Of a DNA stretch of 27,013 nucleotides, positions 8,641-15,988 are shown in pieces. The notes beneath the pieces were generated by a model, which worked only from the letters and a program-made list of their open reading frames with translations, had not been told where the DNA came from and ran no database searches. The stretch is taken from assembly GCA_964518305.1 (NCBI GenBank), contig CAZFDK010000035.1:1-27013 (forward strand), in the 5' to 3' direction. Source of the stretch: Caribbeanibacter sp964518305. GTDB lineage: Bacteria > Gemmatimonadota > Gemmatimonadetes > Palauibacterales > Palauibacteraceae. The first letter of the stretch is position 1. Every line of letters begins with the position of its first letter. The translations under genes were made by a program, and so were the position numbers.

Positions 8641-9233
8641 TGTGCTCCCCCTCCGCTCCCGCTCGTCCCGTCCTGCGTCAGCACGTAGGTCACCAGCCGG
8701 AGGTCCACGCGGACTTCCTGTATCTCCGTGTCCTCCTGGTCCTGGGACTGAATCGACTGCACCCGGGGTCGGACGAGACGATCGAGCGAGGCCACCCGAG
8801 TGATGAATGCGGCAGCCTGATGATAGCCGCCCCGCACCGACATCTCCCAGTCGCGCTGGGAGAGCCCGCTCGCCGAGTCGGGCCGAGCCTCACGAGGCGT
8901 CACGGAGAGCAGCTGGAGCCCCTGGGCCTCGCTCTCGGTGGCCACCGTCTCATACAGGGTGGCCACCTCGGAGCGGGACGGGATGAGCCGTCGGAGCGCC
9001 TCGAGCTGCCGCTGCCGGCTGTCGAGCTCCTGACGGAGCGACTCGATCTGTCCGCTGGCGTCCTCGGCCTCGCCGACCCAGGTCTCCAGCGACTCGAGCC
9101 GCTGCTGCCTCTCCTGCACCACCTGGGTGCGGGGCTGATACACGTACATCCAGAACGCCGCCCCCAGACCCGCCAGGAGGATGATGCCCAGCAGGCGGTA
9201 CTGCGATGCCTGGTCCTCGGGGAGCAGCGCCAT
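8637..9233 (-). CDS. pilO: PilO-like inner-membrane pilus assembly protein
   Basis: A 198-residue bitopic membrane protein of the PilMNOP alignment complex. It has a short cytoplasmic N-terminus, one transmembrane helix (about 13-31), and a long coiled coil rich in Gln/Glu/Arg (about 36-85). A C-terminal ferredoxin-like domain contains DWEMSVRGGYHQAAAFI (about 126-142), a PilO-type pattern (sequence-level hydrophobic beta strand plus helix). The C-terminal tail is Gly/Ser-rich. Its ATG shares one base with the pilN stop (TGATG), and its end overlaps pilP by 4 bases. It pairs with PilN as a heterodimer in characterised systems. Confidence 0.92.
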   Translation of the reverse strand: MALLPEDQASQYRLLGIILLAGLGAAFWMYVYQPRTQVVQERQQRLESLETWVGEAEDASGQIESLRQELDSRQRQLEALRRLIPSRSEVATLYETVATESEAQGLQLLSVTPREARPDSASGLSQRDWEMSVRGGYHQAAAFITRVASLDRLVRPRVQSIQSQDQEDTEIQEVRVDLRLVTYVLTQDGTSGSGGGAQ

Positions 9234-9910
9234 CAGCCTCCGCCTCCCGACCGGACGTTGGAGCTGACCAGCGGCCGCGTTCTGATGGCCGCCGGTGGCG
9301 GCCGCCGGTAGGTGACTGTGAGATTGAAGGAGTGCCCGTAGCTACCCTCCTCCAGCTGCGTCCGCTGGCTCCCGCCCATCTGCACGTCGCCAACGTGCTG
9401 TCTCTCCCGGAGGGCGCGCACGTACTGCGTGATCACCAGCGGGCTGGCGGCCACTCCCTCCACCGAGACCCGGAGGTCGGGGGTGGCGCTGGCACGGGAG
9501 ACGGCCGTGAGCCAGGCCGCGTCCGGAAGCGCGGCGCTCAGCTCGTTCAGCATGTGCGGCCAGACGTAGCGTCCCCGGTCGAGGTCCTCGACCTGGTCCA
9601 TCCGGTCCCCGATCTCGGCCCGACGCTGCTCCAGGCTGTCCACGATTCCCTGCAGGTTCGCGAGCCGGGCCGAGTCCTTCGCCATGCTCTGGATGCGGGT
9701 CTCGATCTCGTCGAGGCGGTTGCTCTGCACGTACCAGAGCGCGCCGCCGCCGACGAGGACGACGAGCGCCACGACGGCGAGAGCCACGGACCACGGGTCA
9801 CCGCCTCCGCCGCTGGGGACCATCGACCGCAGCGATCCCAGCAGCTCGCCCGCGTCGAATCCGCCGCCGCGGCTCGTCTTCCTGTCCGGATGCAGGTTGA
9901 CTTCCAGCAT
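9233..9910 (-). CDS. pilN: PilN-like inner-membrane pilus assembly protein
   Basis: A 225-residue bitopic protein. The first residues, MLEVNLHPDRK, correspond to the conserved cytoplasmic N-terminal peptide (I-N-L-L-P type) that docks into PilM. One transmembrane helix lies at about 42-63. A coiled coil (about 65-105) and a periplasmic ferredoxin-like domain follow (AWLTAVSRAS, then LVITQYVRALRE). The N-terminus carries an unusual 30-residue Gly/Ser-rich insertion between the PilM-binding peptide and the helix. It starts 6 bases after pilM ends and runs directly into pilO. Confidence 0.92.
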   Translation of the reverse strand: MLEVNLHPDRKTSRGGGFDAGELLGSLRSMVPSGGGGDPWSVALAVVALVVLVGGGALWYVQSNRLDEIETRIQSMAKDSARLANLQGIVDSLEQRRAEIGDRMDQVEDLDRGRYVWPHMLNELSAALPDAAWLTAVSRASATPDLRVSVEGVAASPLVITQYVRALRERQHVGDVQMGGSQRTQLEEGSYGHSFNLTVTYRRPPPAAIRTRPLVSSNVRSGGGG

Positions 9911-9916
9911 GGTAGC

Positions 9917-10969
9917 TCAGGCCACCTCGCGCAGTGCGAGTCCCACGGGAAGCATGTACGCCGCAGGCCCCTTCTCGGCCTCCGGGTCGCCGGATCTGGC
10001 GGCCGGCCCCGACAGCGCGCTGAACGGATCGGGGACCTCGCACGGCACGTCCAGCCGGTCGCGCACCGTCTCCAGCAGGCCCGGCACGTAGACGCCCTCT
10101 CCGCACAGGTAGAGCTGGTCGAGGGCCAGGCCGTAGGAGTCGGACTCCAGGAAGGCCGCCCCCTGCTCGATCCCCCGGGCCACGTCCTGGGACTCACGCC
10201 GGACCACTTCCTGGAGCTCCTCGTCGGGCTCGTCCCACTCGCCGCGGAGGATCGCCTCCGTGTCGTCCTTGTCGAGGCCCAGCTGTCGCTGGAGCTCGAC
10301 GCCGAGCTGGCGCGTGCCGAAGGCGAGGTCCCGGACCAGCACCGGGGGGCCGTCGCGGACGATCATGACGGTCGTCCGGTCGTGGCCGATGTGCGCCACG
10401 CCGCCGATGCCCTCCAGCGCCTCGGGATGATTGGTCTCCAGGGCGTTGTAGAGGGCGAAGGCCTCCACGTCCACGACCTCGGGGTCGAGGTCGGAGTTCT
10501 CGAGCAGGGAGACGTGCTCCTCCACCAGGTCGCGCTTGGCCGCGACCAGGAGGACGTCCATCGTCAGCCCCTCGCCCTCCGGATCCGTGATCACGAAGTC
10601 GATCTGGACCTCTTCCAGGTCGAAGGGGATGTGCTGGCTCGCCTCCCACCGTAGGGCCTCCTCGGCCTCGTCGCGGGGCATGCGATCCATCTCGATCCGC
10701 TTCACGATCACGTCCCGGCCGCCGACGCTGAAGACGATGTTCCGGCCCTCGATGTCGGTATCCCGGAAGAGCCGACGCACGGCGTCGGTCACGAGGCCCG
10801 GGTCCATGATCTCGCCGTCGACGATGGCGTCCTCGTCGAGATGGTGGTGGGCGACCCTCTCCAGGCTGGGGCGATCCCCGGAATGGTCCACCACGGCCAC
10901 CTTGAGCGTGTGGCTGGCCAGGTCGAGCCCGACGGTCTTCTTCGTGCCGCCGAGGAGTGAGCTTAGCAT
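9917..10969 (-). CDS. pilM: PilM, actin-like ATPase of the pilus platform
   Basis: A 350-residue cytoplasmic actin/FtsA-like protein that binds the PilN N-terminus and helps connect the platform to the motors. Nucleotide-binding motifs are visible: phosphate-1 VGLDLASHTLKVAVVD (about 13-28), phosphate-2 VAHIGHDRTTVMIV (about 192-205), and an adenosine motif around LYLCGEGVYVPGL (about 290-302). VFSVGGRDVIVKRI near 80-93 is also typical. The usual Gly in the first motif (D-L-G-S) is Ala here, a small change. The start at 10969 has AGGAGG four bases upstream. About 90 bases separate it from pilC, and it begins the tightly packed pilMNOPQ block. Confidence 0.95.
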   Translation of the reverse strand: MLSSLLGGTKKTVGLDLASHTLKVAVVDHSGDRPSLERVAHHHLDEDAIVDGEIMDPGLVTDAVRRLFRDTDIEGRNIVFSVGGRDVIVKRIEMDRMPRDEAEEALRWEASQHIPFDLEEVQIDFVITDPEGEGLTMDVLLVAAKRDLVEEHVSLLENSDLDPEVVDVEAFALYNALETNHPEALEGIGGVAHIGHDRTTVMIVRDGPPVLVRDLAFGTRQLGVELQRQLGLDKDDTEAILRGEWDEPDEELQEVVRRESQDVARGIEQGAAFLESDSYGLALDQLYLCGEGVYVPGLLETVRDRLDVPCEVPDPFSALSGPAARSGDPEAEKGPAAYMLPVGLALREVA

Positions 10970-11058
10970 GATCCTCCTGCCCTGATTCTGGTCCCGGTTG
11001 CCCTCAAGATAGGCCGAACCGTACCCGGATCAACGCCCAAAACCGTATGCCTCCGCAC

Positions 11059-12267
11059 TCAGCCGGTGCCGACGGTGGTGATGAGGGAGAAGATCGGGAG
11101 GTACATCGCGATCACGATGCCCCCGACGATAACCCCGAGCACGACCATCATGGCCGGCTCGATGGCCTTCACGAGCGACTCGACGGCGTTCTCCACCTCG
11201 TCGTCGTAGAAGTCGGCGATCTTCTCCAGCATCTCGTCCAGGTTCCCGGTCTCCTCGCCCACCCGGATCATCTGGGTCACCATGGGCGGGAAGACCTCCG
11301 TCTCCTCCAGCGGATCGGAGATGGCCTCGCCCGCGGCGATGGAGCTGCGCGCGTTCATGACCGCCTTCTGGACGACCGTGTTGTCGGAGGTGTTGGCCGT
11401 GATCTCCAGCCCCTCCAGGATCGGCACGCCCGAGCGCAGAAGGGTCCCGAGCGTCCGCGTGAAGCGGGCGATGGCCGTCTTCTTGATCAGGTCTCCGATG
11501 ATGGGGATCGTCAGCAGCGTCTCGTCGATCGTCGCCTTCCCCGACTCGGTCTGGCTCCACCGCTGGAAGCCGAAGGCGCCGAGGCCGAGGCCGGCGGCGA
11601 GAAGCAGCATGTTCCCGCGCACGAAGTTCGACGCACCGACGACGACCTGCGTGGCCAGGGGCAGCTCCTGGTCGAAGCTGGCGAACATGGACTGGAAGGT
11701 GGGGATCACGAAGATCAGAAGCGCCGCGATGGCCGCCACGGCCACCACGCCGATCACGGCCGGGTAGACCATGGCGCCCCTGACCTTCCGGTTGATCGCC
11801 TCCGCCTTCTCCAGGAAGGTGGCCAGCCGGTCCAGGATCTCGTCCAGCACACCGCCGGTCTCACCGGCGGAGACCATGCTGCAGAAGAGGTTGTCGAAGA
11901 CGTCGTCGTTCCGCTCCAGGGCGTCGGCCAGGGTGTGGCCCGACTCCACGTGGTAGAGGACGCTCCCCAGGGTCTCGGCCAGCTTCTCGTTGTCCGACTG
12001 CTTCTGGAGGATGTCCAGCGCCTCGACCAGGGGGAGCCCGGAATCGATCATCGTGGCCAGCTGCCGGGTCATGACCACGAGGTCGTGAGTCTTCACCCGG
12101 TCCCCGAAGATGTCCAGGTTGATCTCCGTCGGCTTCTTCTCCACGTCCAGCGGCGTGAGCCCGCGGGTACGGAGATAGCCGATCACGTCGTCGCGGCTCT
12201 CCAGCTCGATCTCGCTCCGCTGGACGTCTCCGCTCGTGGTTCGGGCCTTGTAGCGCCAGACAGTCAT
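11059..12267 (-). CDS. pilC: PilC/GspF-family inner-membrane platform protein
   Basis: A 402-residue polytopic inner-membrane protein on which PilB and PilT are thought to act. It has an N-terminal lead-in (MTVWRYKART, typical of PilC/GspF) and two T2SSF domains, about 68-190 and 270-395. Each carries the helix-bundle pattern, DLVVMTRQLATMIDSGLPL in the first and RFTRTLGTLLRSGVPI in the second. The paired signatures AGETGGVLDEILDRLA and VGEETGNLDEMLEKIA are also present. Transmembrane helices are at about 165-190, 210-232 and 372-395. The start at 12267 has GGGAGG 6-8 bases upstream. It is close to usual family length. A type II secretion GspF is excluded mainly by context (pilMNOPQ, pilT). 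Confidence 0.95.
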   Translation of the reverse strand: MTVWRYKARTTSGDVQRSEIELESRDDVIGYLRTRGLTPLDVEKKPTEINLDIFGDRVKTHDLVVMTRQLATMIDSGLPLVEALDILQKQSDNEKLAETLGSVLYHVESGHTLADALERNDDVFDNLFCSMVSAGETGGVLDEILDRLATFLEKAEAINRKVRGAMVYPAVIGVVAVAAIAALLIFVIPTFQSMFASFDQELPLATQVVVGASNFVRGNMLLLAAGLGLGAFGFQRWSQTESGKATIDETLLTIPIIGDLIKKTAIARFTRTLGTLLRSGVPILEGLEITANTSDNTVVQKAVMNARSSIAAGEAISDPLEETEVFPPMVTQMIRVGEETGNLDEMLEKIADFYDDEVENAVESLVKAIEPAMMVVLGVIVGGIVIAMYLPIFSLITTVGTG

Positions 12268-12445
12268 CGATGTCCTCCCGTTGTCCCTCGCGGCCCGGTC
12301 AACCCCCTGTCGACCGGACCATGCTGTGTGCGTCTCGCTCCATCATGTGGCTGCTGCGTGCAGCCGCTCTCAACGTCCCGCCCGCCGCAACCCCCACGTC
12401 CTCCATGGCGCCCTCGCGCGCCTCCAATGAATTGCTGAGACTGAA

Positions 12446-13390
12446 TCACTCGACCGGTGAGATGGACAGGCGCTCCCGCTCGCTCCGGAGCCGGGCACGC
12501 ACCTCCTCCAGGAGCTCCCCGGCGTCGCGCTCGTCGTCGGGCCCGGCGACCACAGCGGCCCGGACCTCGTCCTTCCACAGGTCCTGCGAGGAGAGGCGCG
12601 AAGCGATGCGGCCGGCCGCCGCACCCGCGTCCTCGGGCCGGGTGTCCGGCAGGCCGAGGAGGAGCTCGTCGGACGCGCTGCGTCCGATGAAGTCCGAGTC
12701 CCGGATGGTGACCCGGACCGTCTCGGCCACCTCCGTGACGGAGCACTCCGGGTCGTCGGGGTAGACCAGCGACAGCAGGCTCACCGGCCGCCCGTGGCGC
12801 TCCGATCGCGTGATCTCCGCCTGCAGGAGCTTGACGAAGCCGGCCTCGGTGAAGAGTCCCGTGTCCGGGTCCCGGTAGGGCGTCGACCCGTCGCCGCCGG
12901 ACGACCGTGACCGGGTTTCGATGGACAGGACCTCGGCCTGCTCCAGCAGCTCCGGCTGGCTGGTGACGGTTCGTCCGATCTCCTCCGCCTGGGCGAGCGC
13001 CTCCCGGAGACGGTCCCGGAGCGCCGAGACGCGCTCGAGCGTCGCCTTCCGCTGCATCTGCATCCAGTCGGCGTTGACTCGCCACACCAGCTTGTCCAGG
13101 GAACGTGCCTGGGTCAGAAGCGGCTCGCCGACGGGTGAGCGCGGGTCGTCGCCGCCGGGAGGCGCTCCGTCTTCGGACTCGGCGGACTCCCGCTGGGCCA
13201 GGTCCTGGCACACCTGCTCGGCCTCGTGCACCGCCTCCTCGAGCTGGACGAGGGTCTCCTGCAGCGCCTCCTCGTCGAGCTCGCGCACGAAGCGGCGCCA
13301 CCGCGAGGTCCCGGCGCTGATCAGGTCCGCGAGCCGGTCGTCCCGGCCCGTGACCGCGTCCCGCTCGTCACCCATGAGGGCGGCCCTCAT
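12446..13390 (-). CDS. Degenerate GGDEF-domain protein in the pilus operon
   Basis: A protein of 314 residues. The N-terminal half is helical and coiled-coil like (about 35-70 and 105-155), with a short Gly/Pro-rich break. The C-terminal half has the diguanylate cyclase fold pattern: DPDTGLFTEAGFVKLL (about 174-189), SLLSLVYPD, then SDFIGRSASDELLLGLPDT (about 232-250). The signature GGDEF is replaced by A-S-D-E-L, losing both glycines, so cyclase activity is unlikely and a binding or scaffold role is more plausible. There is no RxxD inhibitory site of the usual form. It starts 6 bases after the TPR gene; a second ATG at 13375 has a better GAGGG site, so the start is uncertain. Its position suggests a pilus regulator. 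Confidence 0.75.
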   Translation of the reverse strand: MRAALMGDERDAVTGRDDRLADLISAGTSRWRRFVRELDEEALQETLVQLEEAVHEAEQVCQDLAQRESAESEDGAPPGGDDPRSPVGEPLLTQARSLDKLVWRVNADWMQMQRKATLERVSALRDRLREALAQAEEIGRTVTSQPELLEQAEVLSIETRSRSSGGDGSTPYRDPDTGLFTEAGFVKLLQAEITRSERHGRPVSLLSLVYPDDPECSVTEVAETVRVTIRDSDFIGRSASDELLLGLPDTRPEDAGAAAGRIASRLSSQDLWKDEVRAAVVAGPDDERDAGELLEEVRARLRSERERLSISPVE

Positions 13391-13396
13391 CCAGTG

Positions 13397-15532
13397 CTAG
13401 GACAGCACCCAGTCGTACACGGTGCCGAAGTCCTCGTCGTGTGACGCCACGCGCTCGAAGTACTTCCGCGCGCTGCCGCGGTCGTCGATGCGGTAGTGGC
13501 TCAGGCCCAGCTGGAAGAGGACGTCCACCAGCTCGTCGTCGTCCAGGTCCTCCCGGTCGAGGGCCAGCGAGAGGACGTCGATGGCCTCGTCCGCGTCGCC
13601 CCTGGCGAGGAAGTAACGCCCCGCCAGCTCGTAGGCCTCGGCGGGAGGCCCGTCGCCGGTGTCCCCGCCGAAGTCGTCCCGGTCGCCGGAGCGGAGCAAC
13701 TCGGCCGCTCCCTGGAGCCACTGTACCCGATCGCGGACGCGGCCCAGCTCCGGCCAGATCCGCCGGCCGAGCTCCGTGCGCTCCGCTTCCGGCCCGCTGG
13801 GAACGTCGGCGTCCGGCAACAGCTCGGGAACGTCCAGTGCCTCGCGCGCCCGCCGGGCCAGCTCCTCGATGCCCTCACGGGCCGCCTCCGCGTCGACGTC
13901 GAGCCCGAGCACGTGCTCGTAGACGAGCCGCGCGCCCCGCCACGAATCACGGCGCCGGAGGGCGCTCGCCATCTGCTCGTAGGAGTCGAGGAGAGCGTCG
14001 GAGTCATCGAGGCGCTCGGCGTAGCCGACGCGCCGGCGGTAGTGGTCCAGGCGGTCCGGGTCGAGCTCGATGAGCTCGTCGAGCACGTCCAGGCCGCGCC
14101 GGAGCTCGGCCTTCTCGCCGTACTCCCCCTCGTAGTCCGTGCTGCCGCCGGCATCGCCGACTCCGGCCGCGGCCGAGGCGCCGCCGACACCCTCGGCCTC
14201 CTCGTCCCGGCGCGGCGGGGGCGACGCGTCGAGCGTCTCCTGTGTCTCCCCCTCCTCCTCGACGTCATCGACAGCGGGTCCGCCCGGCAGATCCTGAGAG
14301 TGCGTCGACATCGGCTCCTCCTGGTCTTCGTCTTCTTCCTCTTCGTCTCGGTGCTCGTCGAATTCGTCCGTCTCCCACGCTCCCTCGCCGGCGTGCTCCG
14401 GCCGGGAATCCCGATCCGGCTCCTGACCGGACAGCTCTTCTCCGTCCGCCGCCGGGGCTGGCTCTTCTTCCTCCACGTCGTCGCCGCTCCCTGTCGGGGC
14501 GCCGGGCTCCCGCCCGACGGTCTCACCCGGCTCGTTCCAGCCGTAGTCCGACGCGGCCTCCCCGTCGGCCGCGTCCTCGTCCTCGAAACCCTCCAGGACG
14601 TCGTCGTCGGCGGCCCCGTTCCCGAGCTGGTCGTCGGCGTCCGGGAACGGGAACCCCTCGTCCAGCGAGCCCGTCTCCCCGGCGCCGACCTCCAGGTCGT
14701 ATTCCTCGTCGTCCTCCGGCTCCCCGGGCTCCTCACCGAGACCGGACGTCTCCTCCTCGAAGTCGTCGAACTCGGGGGTCGTGTCCTCGAGCCCCGACCC
14801 GGCGCCCGCGAACTCGTCCTCGTCCTCCGCGACATCGTCCTCCGCCAGCTCTGCTTCCGCGTCGCCGGTCTCTGAATGCGCTGCGCCCTCGAAGGAGACC
14901 TCCTCCCCCAGCTGCTCCTGGTCGGGGACGACCTCCCCCCGGACCGCCTCGATGCGTTCCCTGATCTCCTCTTCGTCCAGGGCGGACGGGGCGCCGACGT
15001 CCACGTCGAGGCGCTCGAGCACGTCCAGGGCCTCGTCGTGACGACCGGCCTCCTCCTGGAGCTCGGCCAGGCGGAGCCCGATGGCCACGTCCCCCGACAG
15101 GTCCAGGAGCCGGCGCAGGAAGTCCTTCGCCTCGACCCAATCCCGCTCCATGTCGACGGTCTGCAGGTAGTCGCCCACGTAGTCCCGGGCCTCGGCCATC
15201 ACGCCCATCTCGGCGTGCAGCCACGCCAGGTTCCAGAGGGCCTCGGTGTGCTCGGGAGCGATGCGCAGGATTCGGCGGTAGACGGCGATGGCCTGGGGCT
15301 GGAGTCCCTCCCGGGCGTACAGCTCGCCGGCGCGCTGGAAGGCCTCGATGGCGTCCTCCTCCTGATCCCGGCGCAGGTGGAGGTCGGCGATACGGAGGAA
15401 GACGGAGGCATCCTGGTGCGTGAGGCCCTCCGTCTCCCGGTGGTCGATCACGGACTCGTAGAGCTCTATTGCCCGCCCGAAGTTCTCGCTTCGCTCCTGC
15501 TCGTAGGCTCTCTGCTTGAGGTCGTTGATCAT
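13397..15532 (-). CDS. Large TPR protein with a very acidic central linker, first gene of the pilus operon
   Basis: A 711-residue cytoplasmic protein with no signal peptide or membrane segment. Tetratricopeptide repeats fill about residues 8-180 (for example AIELYESVIDH, AIEAFQRAGELYAREG, AIAVYRRILRIAPEH, ALWNLAWLHAEMG). A 270-residue linker (about 200-470) is extremely rich in Asp, Glu and Gly and surely disordered. A second helical-repeat region follows (about 475-711: LDVLDELIELDPDRLDHY, then EAIDVLSLAL and ARKYFERVASHDEDFGTVY). The start at 15532 is preferred over an ATG at 15574 because GGGAGG lies 6 bases upstream. It heads the operon before the degenerate GGDEF gene and pilC. No specific family was recognised; a FimV- or PilF-like scaffold role is possible but unproven, and PilF itself is much smaller and secreted. 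Confidence 0.8.
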   Translation of the reverse strand: MINDLKQRAYEQERSENFGRAIELYESVIDHRETEGLTHQDASVFLRIADLHLRRDQEEDAIEAFQRAGELYAREGLQPQAIAVYRRILRIAPEHTEALWNLAWLHAEMGVMAEARDYVGDYLQTVDMERDWVEAKDFLRRLLDLSGDVAIGLRLAELQEEAGRHDEALDVLERLDVDVGAPSALDEEEIRERIEAVRGEVVPDQEQLGEEVSFEGAAHSETGDAEAELAEDDVAEDEDEFAGAGSGLEDTTPEFDDFEEETSGLGEEPGEPEDDEEYDLEVGAGETGSLDEGFPFPDADDQLGNGAADDDVLEGFEDEDAADGEAASDYGWNEPGETVGREPGAPTGSGDDVEEEEPAPAADGEELSGQEPDRDSRPEHAGEGAWETDEFDEHRDEEEEDEDQEEPMSTHSQDLPGGPAVDDVEEEGETQETLDASPPPRRDEEAEGVGGASAAAGVGDAGGSTDYEGEYGEKAELRRGLDVLDELIELDPDRLDHYRRRVGYAERLDDSDALLDSYEQMASALRRRDSWRGARLVYEHVLGLDVDAEAAREGIEELARRAREALDVPELLPDADVPSGPEAERTELGRRIWPELGRVRDRVQWLQGAAELLRSGDRDDFGGDTGDGPPAEAYELAGRYFLARGDADEAIDVLSLALDREDLDDDELVDVLFQLGLSHYRIDDRGSARKYFERVASHDEDFGTVYDWVLS

Positions 15533-15988
15533 CTCCAGCCTCCCGAATGGACCCGACGGCCCGCCTGGCGGCACGCCGTCGAGCTGGATATTTGGACTGT
15601 CCGAACCCGTGCTCCCCGTCGTCGCCGGGCCGAGCCGGGAGCGGCGAACTCACTCGCCGCTCGAGGCCGCGCGTTGCCCGACGGGATCCCCGAATTCGTG
15701 CAAATGAGGCTCCGCTGGAGGGTGGCTTCGACAATCGCTTTCCATACATGGACTTGGAAGATGTCCGTGCTCGCCGGAAGTGACGATTTTGGAACCGAGT
15801 TCGTCGATTTTTGCAACCAGTCGTTGCATTCTGCGACTTTCGGAACCCGAAACGCGACGAGGAATATGGGCCACACTCCGGTGCGGTCATGCACGGTTAG
15901 CATTGCGCCGAGGTCGAGCCTTCCCCTCTTTTAGGATCTTCAGCATATTCACGTTGCCGTAGAAGCTTTTCCTCAGACCAGTCCCAGC
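15533..15988. other. Divergent intergenic region between the pilus operon and pilBT
   Basis: These 456 bases hold no credible gene and must contain the promoters for both directions. The part near 15760-15990 is clearly more AT-rich than the neighbouring genes. A weak sigma-54-like element on the minus strand lies at 15699-15713 (GG and GC 10 bases apart, TTGC intact, first half poor). No convincing sigma-70 boxes were found for pilB. A short repeated TTGCA motif occurs near 15810-15830. Confidence 0.5.

Noticed and set aside
11047..12438. A 463-codon plus-strand open frame opposite pilC
   Set aside because: Antisense shadow of a clearly identified gene, with low-complexity His/Asp/Arg composition.
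12268..12445. Small hairpins between pilC and the degenerate GGDEF gene (6-bp stems near 12290 and 12350)
   Set aside because: Short stems without a T-tract in GC-rich DNA. They are not convincing terminators.
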